A stretch of 64,000 bases of DNA from Wenxinia marina DSM 24838 (GCF_000379485.1 NZ_KB902283.1:55639-119638), one strand, 5' to 3'; positions 46,627-56,291 are shown, counted from the first letter of the stretch. A program made the numbers and translations. The notes: generated by a model from the sequence alone, not told the origin.

Positions 46627-46896
46627 TCACCCCGCGCCGCGCACCACCTCCGCCACCCGCCGGCCCTTCTTCAGCGATCGTTTCAGATAGGCCGCGCGCC
46701 AGTGGCGATAGCCGCCCATGACGCTTTGCTGAGCGATCACAAGGGCGACGAAGGCCTCGGCGGCGGCGCCCTTCTTCAGCGTCTTGGCGATCTTCTTCTG
46801 CTCCCTTGTCATCGAGCAGCCGATGCAGTGCGTCCCGGCGGGTCCGGGGCGCCTGAACTTGCAGACACCGATGCAGGGGCTCTGAACCTTGGCCAT
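46627..46896 (-). CDS. DUF1289 family protein
   Basis: An 89-residue protein. The N-terminus MAKVQSPCIGVCKF and HCIGCSMT hold four cysteines in the CxxxC and CxxC pattern of DUF1289, a small family that may bind metal. The C-terminal half is basic and alpha-helical, an extension beyond the usual length of about 60. ATG at 46896 starts at the domain. The reading frame is open for another 180 bases upstream without conserved sequence. Function unknown. Confidence 0.8.
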   Translation of the reverse strand: MAKVQSPCIGVCKFRRPGPAGTHCIGCSMTREQKKIAKTLKKGAAAEAFVALVIAQQSVMGGYRHWRAAYLKRSLKKGRRVAEVVRGAG

Positions 46897-47102
46897 GGCC
46901 TCTGGGCCCTCCTTCCGTCCCGTACATAGGTCCCGACGGTCGGCGGCCGAACCGGTCCGGCTAGCGCGGCCCGTACCGATTGGCCGTGGCGGACGCCTCG
47001 ACAGGACGAACGGCGCTGGACCCCTCCCCGGATGAGGGTCAGACTTCGCCCTGGCCACCCCGCCCGGGGAGGCCGTCATGCCAACAGAGGAGGGTGCGCC
47101 GG

Positions 47103-48779
47103 ATGGACCGTGTCGCGACGATCGTCGTCAGGAACGGGCGCGTGCTCACCATGGACGCGGCCGCGCCGCGGGCCGAGGCGGTGGCGCTGGCGGGCGACCG
47201 CGTCATCGCCTGCGGCTCGGACGCCGAGGTCGCGGCCCTTGCGGGGCCCTCCTGCCGGATCGTCGACGCGGGCGGCGCGACCGTGCTGCCCGGGTTCGTC
47301 GAGAGCCATCTGCATCTCTTCATGGGCGGGGCAGAGCTGTCGCATCTGCAGCTGCTGGGCGTGGAGGGCCCCGAGGCGCTCGGCCGGGCGCTGCGCGCCT
47401 TCGCCGAAGCGCACCCCGACCTTGCCCTGCTGACCGGACAGGGCTGCGACTACGCGATCTACGGGCGGGCGCTGACCCGTCACGACCTCGACGCCATCCT
47501 GCCGGACCGGCCCGTCCTGCTGATCGCGGCGGACCACCATACCGGCTGGGCGAACACCGCGGCGCTCCGGGCCGCCGGCATCCTGGAGGGGCGCCGGCTC
47601 GGCCCCGGCAACGAGATCGTCATGGGCGAGGACGGCATCGCCACCGGCGAGCTGCGCGAGTTCGAGGCCAAGGCGCCGGTCCTGGCGCTGTCGGGCGGGC
47701 AGCGGGTCCAGGCCGGGATCGCGACGGGGGGCGAGCCGGACCCGGCGCCCACCCGCGACCAGCTTCTCGAGGATTGCGAGCACATGGCGCGCGGCCTGCG
47801 GCACTGCGCACGGCACGGCCTGACGAGCCTCGTGAACATGGACGGCAACCGCTACACGCTCGAGGTGCTGAGCGAACTGCGCGACCGCGGCGACCTCACG
47901 GCCCGGGTCCGCGTGCCGTTCCACTACCGCAACCACCGCGAGCCGCCGGATCTGGAGATCGCGAGCGGCATGGCGCGGGACTGGAATGACGACTGGCTGT
48001 CCTCGGGCTTCGTCAAGATGTTCATGGACGGGGTGATCGACAGCGGCACCGCGGTGCGGCTGGACGACTATCCCGGCCGGCCCGGATGGCGGGGCGAGCC
48101 GCTGTTCACGCCGGAGGCCTTCGCGGCCGCCTGCATCGAGGCCGACCGCAGGGGCCTGCAGATCGCGGTCCACGCCATCGGCGACGGCGCCGTGCGGCGG
48201 GTGCTCGACGGCTATGCGGCGGCACGGGGCGCGAACGGCCCGCGGGACAGCCGGCACCGGGTCGAGCATATCGAGATGATCGACAGGGCCGATATCCCCC
48301 GGATGGTCGAGATGGGGGTGATCGGCTCGCTCCAGCCCTGCCACGTCCCCGGCGCGCTCGACTTCCCGCTGCAGCCGACGCTCGACGTCATCGGGCGGGG
48401 GCGGTGGGGCGACGCGTATCTCTACCGGACCCTCGCCGAGGCGGGTGTCCGCCTCGCCTTCGCGACGGACTGGCCGGTCGCCGACGTGAACCCGCTGCGC
48501 TGCATCCAGGCCGCGCTGACCCGACCCGTCTTCGACGGGGCCGGGGACGAGCGGCTGGCGCTGATGGACGTCCTCGCCGGCTACACGATCGGCGGTGCGT
48601 TCGCCGAGCATACGGAGGACCGCAAGGGCATGCTGCGCCCCGGCCATCTCGCCGACCTCGTCATCCTCGACGGCGACATCGAGGAAACGGCGCCTGCCGA
48701 AATCGGCGGCATGTCCGTCGCGATGACGATCTGCGGCGGCCGGATCGTCTGGGACAGCGCCGCCGAGGCGTCCGCCTGA
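47103..48779 (+). CDS. Amidohydrolase family 3 protein (YtcJ-like)
   Basis: A 558-residue metal-dependent hydrolase. The metal-site start is LPGFVESHLHLFMGG near residue 64. HAIGDGAVRRVLDGY near 358 and RHRVEHIEM near 385 add histidines of the TIM-barrel site; FATDWPVADVNPL near 458 supplies the conserved Asp. The C-terminal strands carry RPGHLADLVILDGD. Such enzymes hydrolyse amide or similar bonds in small molecules. GAGGAGGG lies upstream of the ATG. It is 66 bases before a polyamine-type ABC transporter on the same strand, so it may process that transporter's substrate. Confidence 0.87.
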   Translation: MDRVATIVVRNGRVLTMDAAAPRAEAVALAGDRVIACGSDAEVAALAGPSCRIVDAGGATVLPGFVESHLHLFMGGAELSHLQLLGVEGPEALGRALRAFAEAHPDLALLTGQGCDYAIYGRALTRHDLDAILPDRPVLLIAADHHTGWANTAALRAAGILEGRRLGPGNEIVMGEDGIATGELREFEAKAPVLALSGGQRVQAGIATGGEPDPAPTRDQLLEDCEHMARGLRHCARHGLTSLVNMDGNRYTLEVLSELRDRGDLTARVRVPFHYRNHREPPDLEIASGMARDWNDDWLSSGFVKMFMDGVIDSGTAVRLDDYPGRPGWRGEPLFTPEAFAAACIEADRRGLQIAVHAIGDGAVRRVLDGYAAARGANGPRDSRHRVEHIEMIDRADIPRMVEMGVIGSLQPCHVPGALDFPLQPTLDVIGRGRWGDAYLYRTLAEAGVRLAFATDWPVADVNPLRCIQAALTRPVFDGAGDERLALMDVLAGYTIGGAFAEHTEDRKGMLRPGHLADLVILDGDIEETAPAEIGGMSVAMTICGGRIVWDSAAEASA

Positions 48780-48845
48780 CGCAAGAGGCTTGATCCGCGG
48801 CCGGGCTTGGGCCTGACTGGGACGTGACGATGGGCGGGAGGCAGC

Positions 48846-49955
48846 GTGAAGGACGGCTCGGACGGCACCGCGACGGACGCGATCGAGATCGTCGGCCTCG
48901 ACAAGGTCTACGGGCAGGGTGCGGGCGCGTTCCGCGCGCTCACGGGGATCGACCTGACGATCCGGAGCGGCGAGTTCTTCACCCTCCTGGGGCCCTCGGG
49001 CTGCGGCAAGACCACCCTGCTGCGCGTGATCGCGGGGTTCGAGAACCCGACCGAGGGATCGGTCCGGATCTCGGGCGAGGAGGTCGCGCATCTCGGCCCC
49101 AACAAGCGGCAGGTGAATACGGTCTTCCAGAACTACGCCCTGTTCCCGCACATGACCGTCGCGCAGAACATCGGCTTCGGCCTGCGGATGCTGGGCCGGT
49201 CGCGGACCGAGGTGGCGGCCACGACGGCCGAGATGCTGCGCCTCGTGCGGATGGAGGAGCTGGCCCAGCGGCGGCCCGCCGAACTGTCGGGCGGACAGCA
49301 GCAGCGCGTCGCCCTCGCCCGCGCGCTGGCGCCGCATCCGCGGGTCCTTCTCCTCGACGAGCCGCTGAGCGCGCTCGACCTCAAGCTCCGCAAGGAGATG
49401 CAGGGAGAGCTGAAGCGGCTGCAGGCCGAGACCGGCATCACCTTCGTCTTCGTCACCCATGACCAGGAAGAGGCGCTGACGATGTCCGACCGGATTGCCG
49501 TGATGAGCGCCGGCCGCATCCTGCAGCGGGGCACCCCGCACGAGATCTACCACGCGCCGACCGAGCGGTTCGTCGCGGACTTCATCGGCGACACCAACTT
49601 CCTGACCGTTCCGGTCGTCTCGGTCGAAGCGGGCGCTGCCCAGGTCGAACTACCGGGCGGCCGGACCGCGCCGGCCCGCCTGCCCGAGGGGGCCCGTCCC
49701 GCGCCGGGGGCGAAGGTCACCGTCGTCATCCGGCCCGAGCAGGCGCGCCTCGTGCCCCCGGGCGAGGGCGAGATGCAGGGCGAGGTGACGTCCAGCGTGT
49801 TCTTCGGCACCGACACGCATGTCCACGCCCGGCTGACCGACGGGCAGGACTTCGTGCTGCGGCGGCAGAACGCGGGGGAGCTGGCCGACCCCTCCCCCGG
49901 CGACCGGATCGGGCTGGCGCTCGGCGACGGCGTCCTTCGCGTGCTGAAGGACTGA
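48846..49955 (+). CDS. potA: Polyamine-type ABC transporter ATP-binding protein (second PotA)
   Basis: A 369-residue ATPase. Walker [10 protein letters not shown] is near 47, [11 protein letters not shown] near 92, signature LSGGQQQR near 145 and Walker B LLLDEP near 166. The C-terminal TOBE domain follows (VIRPEQARL). The start is the GTG at 48846 with GGGAGG just upstream. It serves the permeases encoded next. Here the gene order is ATPase-permease-permease-SBP, as in E. coli potABCD, unlike the first system in this window. Confidence 0.9.
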   Translation: MKDGSDGTATDAIEIVGLDKVYGQGAGAFRALTGIDLTIRSGEFFTLLGPSGCGKTTLLRVIAGFENPTEGSVRISGEEVAHLGPNKRQVNTVFQNYALFPHMTVAQNIGFGLRMLGRSRTEVAATTAEMLRLVRMEELAQRRPAELSGGQQQRVALARALAPHPRVLLLDEPLSALDLKLRKEMQGELKRLQAETGITFVFVTHDQEEALTMSDRIAVMSAGRILQRGTPHEIYHAPTERFVADFIGDTNFLTVPVVSVEAGAAQVELPGGRTAPARLPEGARPAPGAKVTVVIRPEQARLVPPGEGEMQGEVTSSVFFGTDTHVHARLTDGQDFVLRRQNAGELADPSPGDRIGLALGDGVLRVLKD

Positions 49956-49959
49956 CGGC

Positions 49960-50859
49960 ATGCGGCGCAGAGGCGGCACGCTCTGGAACTGGCTGCTGTC
50001 CGCCCCGGCGCTGCTGGTGCTCGTCCTGGCCGCCTCGGGGCCGCTCGTCATCGTCCTCGTCTACTCGTTCCTGTCGCCCGGCAACATGGGCGGCGTCGCG
50101 TGGGAGCCCTCGACCGACGCCTGGTTCCGGCTGTTCTTCAAGCGCGACATCTTCGACCCCGAGGTCGTCACCTGGAACGAGGCGCACCTGGTCGTGTTCT
50201 GGCGGTCGGTCTCGCTGTCGCTGCAGACGACGGCGATCTGCGCGATCCTCGGCTTTCCCACGGCCTGGTTCATCGCGACCCGGGCGCCGCACCGGCGGGC
50301 GCTGTGGCTGTTCCTCATCACGATCCCGTTCTGGACGAACCTCCTCGTCCGGACCTTCGCCATACAGGAGCTGATCCGGAACACCGGGACGATCAATTCC
50401 CTCCTGCTCCGGCTCGGCGTTATCGGCGAACCGATCCAGATGATGTACACCGATTTCGCCGTGCTCGTCGGCATGGCCTACGTGTTCCTGCCGCTGATGG
50501 TGCTGCCGCTCTATGCCGCGATGGACAAGCTCGACATGCGGCTGGTCGAGGCAGGGTACGATCTGTACGGCGGGCGGCTGCAGGTGCTGCGCCACGTCAT
50601 CTTCCCGTTGGTCAAGCCCGGCTTCGTCGCGGGGTCGATCCTCGTCTTCATCCCGGCCATCGGGGCCTACGTGACGCCGCGGGTGCTGGGCGGGGGGCGG
50701 ACGATGATGCTCGGCAACCTGATCGAGCTGCAGTTCGGGCAGGGGCGGAACTGGCCGCTCGGCTCGGCCATGGCGATGCTCCTGCTCATCGTCGTCGTGG
50801 CCGCGCTCGTCCTCTACCTGCGGTGGGCCAACGCGGAACCGGAGCAGCGCAATGGCTAG
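49960..50859 (+). CDS. potB: Polyamine-type ABC transporter permease (second PotB)
   Basis: A 299-residue inner-membrane protein. The first helix is LLSAPALLVLVLAASGPLVIVLVYSFL. A FIATRAPHRRALWLFLITIPFWTNLLVR region is typical of PotB. The EAA loop is near residue 195 (RLVEAGYDLYGGRLQVLRHVIFP). It starts four bases after the ATPase stop and overlaps the next permease by eight bases. Confidence 0.9.
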   Translation: MRRRGGTLWNWLLSAPALLVLVLAASGPLVIVLVYSFLSPGNMGGVAWEPSTDAWFRLFFKRDIFDPEVVTWNEAHLVVFWRSVSLSLQTTAICAILGFPTAWFIATRAPHRRALWLFLITIPFWTNLLVRTFAIQELIRNTGTINSLLLRLGVIGEPIQMMYTDFAVLVGMAYVFLPLMVLPLYAAMDKLDMRLVEAGYDLYGGRLQVLRHVIFPLVKPGFVAGSILVFIPAIGAYVTPRVLGGGRTMMLGNLIELQFGQGRNWPLGSAMAMLLLIVVVAALVLYLRWANAEPEQRNG

Positions 50860-51658
50860 GCGGAGCTTCGAGGTGCGCCGGATTCCCGGCTTCGGCGCGA
50901 TCGCCATCCTGACGATCGTCCTGCTGTACGTGCCGATCCTGATCCTCGTCACCTTCTCGTTCAACGCCGGCCGGTCCCAGGCGGAGTGGGAGGGCTTTTC
51001 GCTGCAGTGGTACCGGGCCGCCTTCGCGAACGAACAGGTGCAGGACGTCTCGATCCGCTCTCTCTGGCTCGCCATCGCGGCGGCGGGGATCGCGACGGTC
51101 CTCGCCACGCTGGCAGCGCTGGGGACCACGCGGGTCGGCCGGTTCCGGGGGCAGACGCTGATCTACGCGCTGGTCAACCAGCCGCTCATGGTGCCGGAGG
51201 TCGTCACCGGCATCGCGCTCCTCATCTTCGTGGCCTCGATCAAGGTGGCGACCGGGTACATGGGGATGGGCTATCTCGTGGCGGCGCACACCGCCTTCTG
51301 CATCCCCTTCGCCTACCTGCCGATCCGCGCCCGGCTCGAGACGCTGGACCTCAACCTCGAACGCGCGGCGGCCGACCTCTACGCCAGCCCGGTGCAGGCC
51401 TTCCGGCACATCACCCTGCCCCTTCTCGTCCCCGGCATCGCCGCCGGCTTCATGCTGGGCTTCGTGATCTCGCTCGACACGGTGGTCATCACCGAATTCG
51501 TGAAATCCGCCGGGCAGGATACCCTGCCCACCTACATGCTGGGCCAGCTTCGGCGGGCGGTCACGCCCGAGATGAACGCCATCGCCTCGCTCTTCCTTGC
51601 CTTGTCGCTGGTCGTCGTGACAGCCTTCTTCCTGGTGTCGCGGCGACGCGGAGCCTGA
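50852..51658 (+). CDS. potC: Polyamine-type ABC transporter permease (second PotC)
   Basis: A 268-residue inner-membrane protein. The first helix is IAILTIVLLYVPILILVTFSF. The NAGRSQAEWEGFSLQWY loop after it is typical of PotC. The EAA loop is near 170 (NLERAAADLYASPVQAFRHITLP). It pairs with PotB in the membrane. Confidence 0.9.
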   Translation: MARRSFEVRRIPGFGAIAILTIVLLYVPILILVTFSFNAGRSQAEWEGFSLQWYRAAFANEQVQDVSIRSLWLAIAAAGIATVLATLAALGTTRVGRFRGQTLIYALVNQPLMVPEVVTGIALLIFVASIKVATGYMGMGYLVAAHTAFCIPFAYLPIRARLETLDLNLERAAADLYASPVQAFRHITLPLLVPGIAAGFMLGFVISLDTVVITEFVKSAGQDTLPTYMLGQLRRAVTPEMNAIASLFLALSLVVVTAFFLVSRRRGA

Positions 51659-51697
51659 CCGGACGACCAAGAACAGACCAACAGGGAGACTATCCGG

Positions 51698-52729
51698 ATG
51701 AAGACGACACTCGCACTCCTCTCGGGCGCGCTCATGGCCACGGCCGGAGCCGCCCAGGCGCAGGAGGTTCTCAACATCTACAACTGGGGCAACTACACGA
51801 GCCCCGAGCTGATCGAGAAGTTCACCGAGGAGACCGGGATCGAGGTCACGATCACCGACTACGACAGCAACGACACCGCGCTGGCCCGGATCCGCCAGGG
51901 CGGGCACGGGTTCGACATCGTCGTGCCGTCGAACACCTACGTGCAGACCTTCGTCGAGGAGGGACTGATCCAGCCGCTCGACCCCGAAATCGTCACCGAC
52001 CGCGGCAACATCTCGCCGCAGTGGCAGGACGTCGCCTTCGACCCGGGCCGGGAATACACCGTGCCGTGGGCCTGGGGGACGACCGGCCTCATCGTGAACA
52101 GCTCGGTCTACGACGGCGACCCGAACGATGCCGGCCTGATCTTCGACCCGCCGGAAGAGCTTGCAGGGGGGATCAACGTGATCCCCGAGATGGTCGACGT
52201 GATGTCGATCGCCGTCTACTACGCCGGCGGCGAGGATCGCTGCACGACCGACACCGAGCTGCTCCGCAAGGTCCGCGACATGCTGATGGAGGCCAAGCCC
52301 GACTGGCTGGCGCTCGATTACGGGACGATCGACGCCTACGCGCAGGGCGACCTCGAGGCCGGCATCTACTGGAACGGCGCCACGATGCGGGCCCGGCTCG
52401 AGAACCCCGACCTCGTCTACGGCTATCCGCGCACCGGCTATCCGGTCTGGATGGACAACGTCGCCGTCCTGTCCGACGCGCAGAACCCCGAGAACGCGAT
52501 GCAGTTCGTCAACTTCATCCTCCAGCCCGAGAATGCTGCGCTGATCTCGGAGTTCGCCCGGTACGCCAACGGCGTCGAGGGCTCGGCCGAGTTCATGGAT
52601 GAGGAGATGCGCAACGCGCCCGAGATCGTGGTGCCCGAGGACCTCGTCTCTGCCGGCCGGTTCAGCGAGCCCTGCTCGCAGGACGTGACCGACATCCATA
52701 CGCAGATCTGGACCGAGCTGCTCCAGTAA
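51698..52729 (+). CDS. potD: Polyamine-type ABC transporter substrate-binding protein (second PotD)
   Basis: A 343-residue periplasmic protein. The signal peptide (LALLSGALMATAGAAQA, cleavage near residue 22) precedes VLNIYNWGNYTSPELIEKFTEETG, the typical PotD opening. Further segments are FDIVVPSNTYVQTFVEEGL and VPWAWGTTGLIVNSSVY. It should deliver a polyamine-like cation to the PotBC channel. The nearby amidohydrolase suggests an amide-containing or acylated amine could be the real ligand; this is inference. Confidence 0.9.
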   Translation: MKTTLALLSGALMATAGAAQAQEVLNIYNWGNYTSPELIEKFTEETGIEVTITDYDSNDTALARIRQGGHGFDIVVPSNTYVQTFVEEGLIQPLDPEIVTDRGNISPQWQDVAFDPGREYTVPWAWGTTGLIVNSSVYDGDPNDAGLIFDPPEELAGGINVIPEMVDVMSIAVYYAGGEDRCTTDTELLRKVRDMLMEAKPDWLALDYGTIDAYAQGDLEAGIYWNGATMRARLENPDLVYGYPRTGYPVWMDNVAVLSDAQNPENAMQFVNFILQPENAALISEFARYANGVEGSAEFMDEEMRNAPEIVVPEDLVSAGRFSEPCSQDVTDIHTQIWTELLQ

Positions 52730-52736
52730 CGCGCGT

Positions 52737-52760
52737 GCCGGGCTCCCCCGGGAGCCCGGC
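52737..52760. terminator. Terminator-like hairpin after the second pot operon
   Basis: Arms GCCGGGCTCC and GGAGCCCGGC form a perfect 10-bp stem with a four-base loop, eight bases after the potD stop. A probable end of the amidohydrolase-pot transcript. Confidence 0.6.
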
Positions 52761-52767
52761 GCCGTGC

Positions 52768-52785
52768 CCCTCCGAAACCGGAGGG
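52768..52785. terminator. Second hairpin in tandem
   Basis: Arms CCCTCCG and CGGAGGG with loop AAAC follow the first hairpin after seven bases. Tandem hairpins would strengthen termination. The remaining bases up to the TRAP gene start at 52962 show no clear promoter box. Confidence 0.4.
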
Positions 52786-52961
52786 CGCGTCGCCGACCTG
52801 GCGGAGCTCACGTCACGATCTTCCGGCAGCGGCCCCCTCGCGGCCCCGGGCGTCACCCAGGGCTCGACAGACCGAGAGATCGGCTCCCGATCGGGCCGAT
52901 ATTGTCCGGCACCGGAAATCGTGCGAAGTGCGCAGGCATCGGAAGGGGAGGAACTTCGGGC

Positions 52962-53528
52962 ATGCGCGCCATCGCCGCGGCCATCCGGGTCATTGCAACG
53001 ATCAACAGGGTGATCGGACACGTCTTCTCGTGGCTGGCCCTCGGCATCGTCGTCGTCTGCTTCACCGTTGTGGTGCAGCGTTACGTCTTCTCGGTCAGCT
53101 ACCTGTGGATGCAGGACCTCTACGTCTGGCTGAACGGGGCCATGTTCACCGCGGTGGCGGGCTTCGCGCTGCTGCGGGACGACCACGTCCGCGTCGACAT
53201 CTTCTACCGTCCGGCGAGTGTCCGCCGGAAGGCGACGATCGACCTGATCGGCGTCGTCCTCTTCCTGCTGCCCTTCACCTGGATCGTGTTCGCCTACTCG
53301 ATGCCGTTCGTCCGCCGCTCGTGGAGCTATTTCGAGGGGTCGTCCAACGTCGGCGGCATGCCCGCTCTCTACGTCCTGAAATCCTTCATCATCGTCTTCG
53401 CGGTCCTCGTCGCGCTGCAGGGGATCGCCATCGCGCTGCGATCCGTGCTGGTGCTGACCGGACGCGAGGATCTGCTGCCCGAGGGGTTGCGCTACCGCTC
53501 CCGCGGCGGCGCCGAGGCGGCGCACTGA
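52962..53528 (+). CDS. TRAP transporter small permease (DctQ-like)
   Basis: A 188-residue membrane protein with four predicted helices. Typical DctQ segments are FTVVVQRYVFSVSYLWMQDLYVWLNGAMF (split over two helices) and LRDDHVRVDIFYRPASVRRKA near 80. The ATG at 52962 is preceded by GGAGG about eleven bases upstream. Its stop overlaps the large permease start by one base. The family imports organic acids or related solutes using an ion gradient. Confidence 0.88.
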   Translation: MRAIAAAIRVIATINRVIGHVFSWLALGIVVVCFTVVVQRYVFSVSYLWMQDLYVWLNGAMFTAVAGFALLRDDHVRVDIFYRPASVRRKATIDLIGVVLFLLPFTWIVFAYSMPFVRRSWSYFEGSSNVGGMPALYVLKSFIIVFAVLVALQGIAIALRSVLVLTGREDLLPEGLRYRSRGGAEAAH

Positions 53529-54910
53529 TGGATCCGGTTCTCCTTGGAGAGCTCCTCGCGGGGCTCATGTTCTTCGGCATCATCGGCTTTCTGATGCTCG
53601 GCTTTCCCGTCGCGTTCACGCTCGCCGGCGTGTCGCTGATGTTCGGGCTGGTCGGATACTGGGCCGGGGTCTTCGACCCGTCGAACTTCGGCAGCCTGCC
53701 CAACCGCTACATCGGGTTCATGTCGAACGAGGTGCTGGTCGCGGTGCCGCTGTTCATCTTCATGGGCGTCATGCTGGAGCGGTCGCGCATCGCCGAGCAG
53801 CTGCTGCTGACGATGAGCAAGCTGTTCGGCAACCTGCGCGGAGGCCTCGGGCTCTCGGTCGTGGTCGTCGGGGCCCTGCTCGCCGCGTCGACCGGCGTCG
53901 TCGGTGCGACCGTGGTGACGATGGGCCTGATCTCGCTGCCGGCGATGCTGCGCGCCGGCTACGACCCGCGGCTCGCCACCGGCGTGATCTGCGCCTCGGG
54001 CACGCTGGGCCAGATCATCCCGCCGTCCACGGTGCTGATCTTCATGGGCGACATGCTGTCCGGCATCAACGCCCAGGTCCAGATGGAGAAGGGCAACTTC
54101 GCCCCGGTGCCCGTTTCGGTCGGCGACCTGTTCGCCGGGGCGTTGCTGCCGGGCATCCTGCTGGTCGGCCTCTACACCCTCTACGTGATCTTCAAGGCGA
54201 TCACCGACCCCACCTCCTGTCCCGCCACCCCGGTCCCGCCGGAGGAGCGCCGGGGCCTCGTGCGCGAGGTGGCGGTGGCGCTGATTCCGCCGTTGGTCCT
54301 GATCCTGGCGGTGCTCGGCTCCATCCTCGGCGGCGTCGCCACCCCGACCGAGGCGGCCTCGGTCGGCGCCGTCGGGTCGATGGTGCTGGCCGCGCTGCGT
54401 TGGCGGATGTCGTTCCGGGTCCTGCGGGAGACCGTCGTCGCGACGGCGACGATCACCTCGATGGTGTTCATCATCCTGTTCGGGGCCTCGGTCTTCTCCA
54501 TCGTGTTCCGCCTGATGGGCGGCGACAACCTCGTGCACACGTTCCTGTCGAGCCTGCCGGGCGGGACGACCGCGGCGGTGCTGATGGTCATGGCGATCAT
54601 GTTCGTCCTGGGCTTCATCCTCGACACGTTCGAGATCATCTTCATCGTGATCCCGATCACCGCGCCGATCCTGCTGGCGCTCGACGTCGATCCGGTCTGG
54701 CTGGGCGTCATCGTCGGCGTGAACCTGCAGACGAGCTTCCTGACGCCGCCGTTCGGGTTCGCGCTGTTCTACCTGCGCGGCGTGGCGCCGGACGACCTGC
54801 CGACCTCGGCGATCTACCGCGGCATCATCCCGTTCGTGCTGCTGCAGATCGTGGCGATCGCGCTGCTGTTCGTCTTCCCGCAGATCGTGACCTGGCTGCC
54901 GCGGCTCTGA
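53528..54910 (+). CDS. TRAP transporter large permease (DctM-like)
   Basis: A 460-residue inner-membrane protein with about twelve helices. DctM landmarks are FLMLGFPVAFTLAGVSLMFG near 20, VPLFIFMGVMLERSRIAEQLL near 72, GVVGATVVTMGLISLPAMLRAGYDPRL near 125-150 and ASGTLGQIIPPSTVLIFMGDML near 155. It forms the ion-coupled channel. The binding protein is not downstream on the same strand but on the opposite strand after a bidirectional terminator. Confidence 0.9.
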   Translation: MDPVLLGELLAGLMFFGIIGFLMLGFPVAFTLAGVSLMFGLVGYWAGVFDPSNFGSLPNRYIGFMSNEVLVAVPLFIFMGVMLERSRIAEQLLLTMSKLFGNLRGGLGLSVVVVGALLAASTGVVGATVVTMGLISLPAMLRAGYDPRLATGVICASGTLGQIIPPSTVLIFMGDMLSGINAQVQMEKGNFAPVPVSVGDLFAGALLPGILLVGLYTLYVIFKAITDPTSCPATPVPPEERRGLVREVAVALIPPLVLILAVLGSILGGVATPTEAASVGAVGSMVLAALRWRMSFRVLRETVVATATITSMVFIILFGASVFSIVFRLMGGDNLVHTFLSSLPGGTTAAVLMVMAIMFVLGFILDTFEIIFIVIPITAPILLALDVDPVWLGVIVGVNLQTSFLTPPFGFALFYLRGVAPDDLPTSAIYRGIIPFVLLQIVAIALLFVFPQIVTWLPRL

Positions 54911-54938
54911 GTCCGGCGCTCCTTTCCTGAAACGAACA

Positions 54939-54964
54939 AGGGCCGGAGCTTTCGCTCCGGCCCT
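54939..54964. terminator. Bidirectional hairpin terminator between dctM and dctP
   Basis: A perfect 11-bp stem (AGGGCCGGAGC and GCTCCGGCCCT) with loop TTTC lies between the two convergent TRAP genes. It is the clearest terminator-like structure in the window; a short A run precedes it, giving U residues on the reverse-strand transcript. Confidence 0.75.
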
Positions 54965-54988
54965 CGCCGTGTTCCGGATCCCGGCGGA

Positions 54989-56077
54989 TCAGATCTGGAA
55001 GTACTGCTCCCGCGCCCGGACGAAGGCGTTGTCGGTGTCCTCGGTACGGACGCGCATGATGTTCAGCGCCTCGATGAAGCTCTCGGCCGTGCGCTGGGTG
55101 AGCGGGTCGCTCGACTCCCGCAGCTCGGTCAGGACCGACTTCGCGGCCTCCGCGCCGGCCTGAAGGATCTCGTCCGGGAACTGCTGCACGTTCACGCCAT
55201 GCTCGTTGATCAGCGTCTGGAGCGCGCGCGGATCGTTCGCGGCGAAGTCCGCGGCGACCATGTCGTACTCGGCCTGGCTGACATCGCGGATGATCGCCTG
55301 CAGGTCGTCCGGCAGCGCCTGGTACTTGGCCTTGTCCACCACCAGCTCGGTCGCGAGGCCGGGCTCGACGAAGGAGGGAAAGTAGTAGTTCTTCGCCACC
55401 TGGTAGAAGCCGAGCGCGAGGTCGTTGTACGGCCCCACGAACTCGGCCGCATCCAGCGTGCCCGACTGGAGCGCCTGGAAGATCTCGCCCGCCGCCATGT
55501 TGGTGACGGTGGCGCCCAGCTGCTCCCACACGCGGCCGCCGAGGCCGGGGGTGCGGAACCGCAGGCCCTGGACGTCGGCGACGCCGGTCAGCTCGTTGCG
55601 GAACCAGCCGCCGGCCTGGGTGCCGGTGTCGCCCGAGAGGAAGCCCTGCACGCCGAACTGGTCGTAGATCTCGTCCCAGATCTCCTGCCCGCCCATGTGA
55701 CGGACCCAGCCCGTCAGCTCGCGCGAGGTCATGCCGTAGGGCACGCCGGTGAAGAACGACAGCGCGGTCGACTTGTTCTGCCAGTAGTAGGCGGCGCCGT
55801 GGCTCATCTCGGCGGTGCCGTCGATGACGGCGTCGAGCGACTGCAGCGGCGGCACCAGCTCGCCCGCGGCGTAGACCTGAACGGTCAGCCGGCCGCCCGA
55901 GGCGGCGGTGATCCGGTCGGCCAGGCGCTGCGCGCCGACGCCGAGGCCGGGGAAGTTCTTCGGCCAGGTGGTGACCATGCGCCAGGTCATGTTGCCCTGC
56001 GCCACCGCCGGCGCCGCCAGAGCGGCCGCGCCCGCCCCTGCCAGCGCAGAGCTCCTGATGAATGAGCGTCTGTCCAT
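54989..56077 (-). CDS. TRAP transporter substrate-binding protein (DctP-like), Tat signal
   Basis: A 362-residue periplasmic protein. It begins MDRRSFIRSSALAGAGAAALA, a twin-arginine-like signal with cleavage near residue 27. The mature protein starts MTWRMVTTWPKNFPGLGVGAQRLADRI in two segments, typical of TRAP proteins for keto acids and related carboxylates. Further landmarks are GTAEMSHGAAYYWQNKS and LRFRTPGLGGRVWEQLGA. GGAGG lies six bases before the ATG. It is convergent with the permease genes, so it has its own promoter. Confidence 0.9.
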   Translation of the reverse strand: MDRRSFIRSSALAGAGAAALAAPAVAQGNMTWRMVTTWPKNFPGLGVGAQRLADRITAASGGRLTVQVYAAGELVPPLQSLDAVIDGTAEMSHGAAYYWQNKSTALSFFTGVPYGMTSRELTGWVRHMGGQEIWDEIYDQFGVQGFLSGDTGTQAGGWFRNELTGVADVQGLRFRTPGLGGRVWEQLGATVTNMAAGEIFQALQSGTLDAAEFVGPYNDLALGFYQVAKNYYFPSFVEPGLATELVVDKAKYQALPDDLQAIIRDVSQAEYDMVAADFAANDPRALQTLINEHGVNVQQFPDEILQAGAEAAKSVLTELRESSDPLTQRTAESFIEALNIMRVRTEDTDNAFVRAREQYFQI

Positions 56078-56134
56078 GATATTCCTCCCTCATTTAGACC
56101 GACTTCGTCTCGCCGCGACATCCGCCCGAGATCA

Positions 56135-56170
56135 GCTGGACCTAACCAACCACGGCGAGGTAAGTCCAGC
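56135..56170. promoter_or_regulatory. Inverted repeat upstream of dctP
   Basis: GCTGGAC (56135-56141) and GTCCAGC (56164-56170) form an inverted repeat with partly paired flanks (CTAACC and GGTAA). It lies 58 bases in front of the dctP start. It could be an operator or a leader hairpin. The rest of the 214-base gap down to the LuxR gene end shows nothing else. Confidence 0.3.
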
Positions 56171-56291
56171 CGCCACGGGCAGGCCGTCATCGGGCGACGC
56201 CCCGCTTCCCGGACGCACAGGCAATCGCCGGCCGGGCCGTGAGCCGGCACACTCCGCTAGGGCAGTACACGAGTGACGCGGGCGGGCCGTC

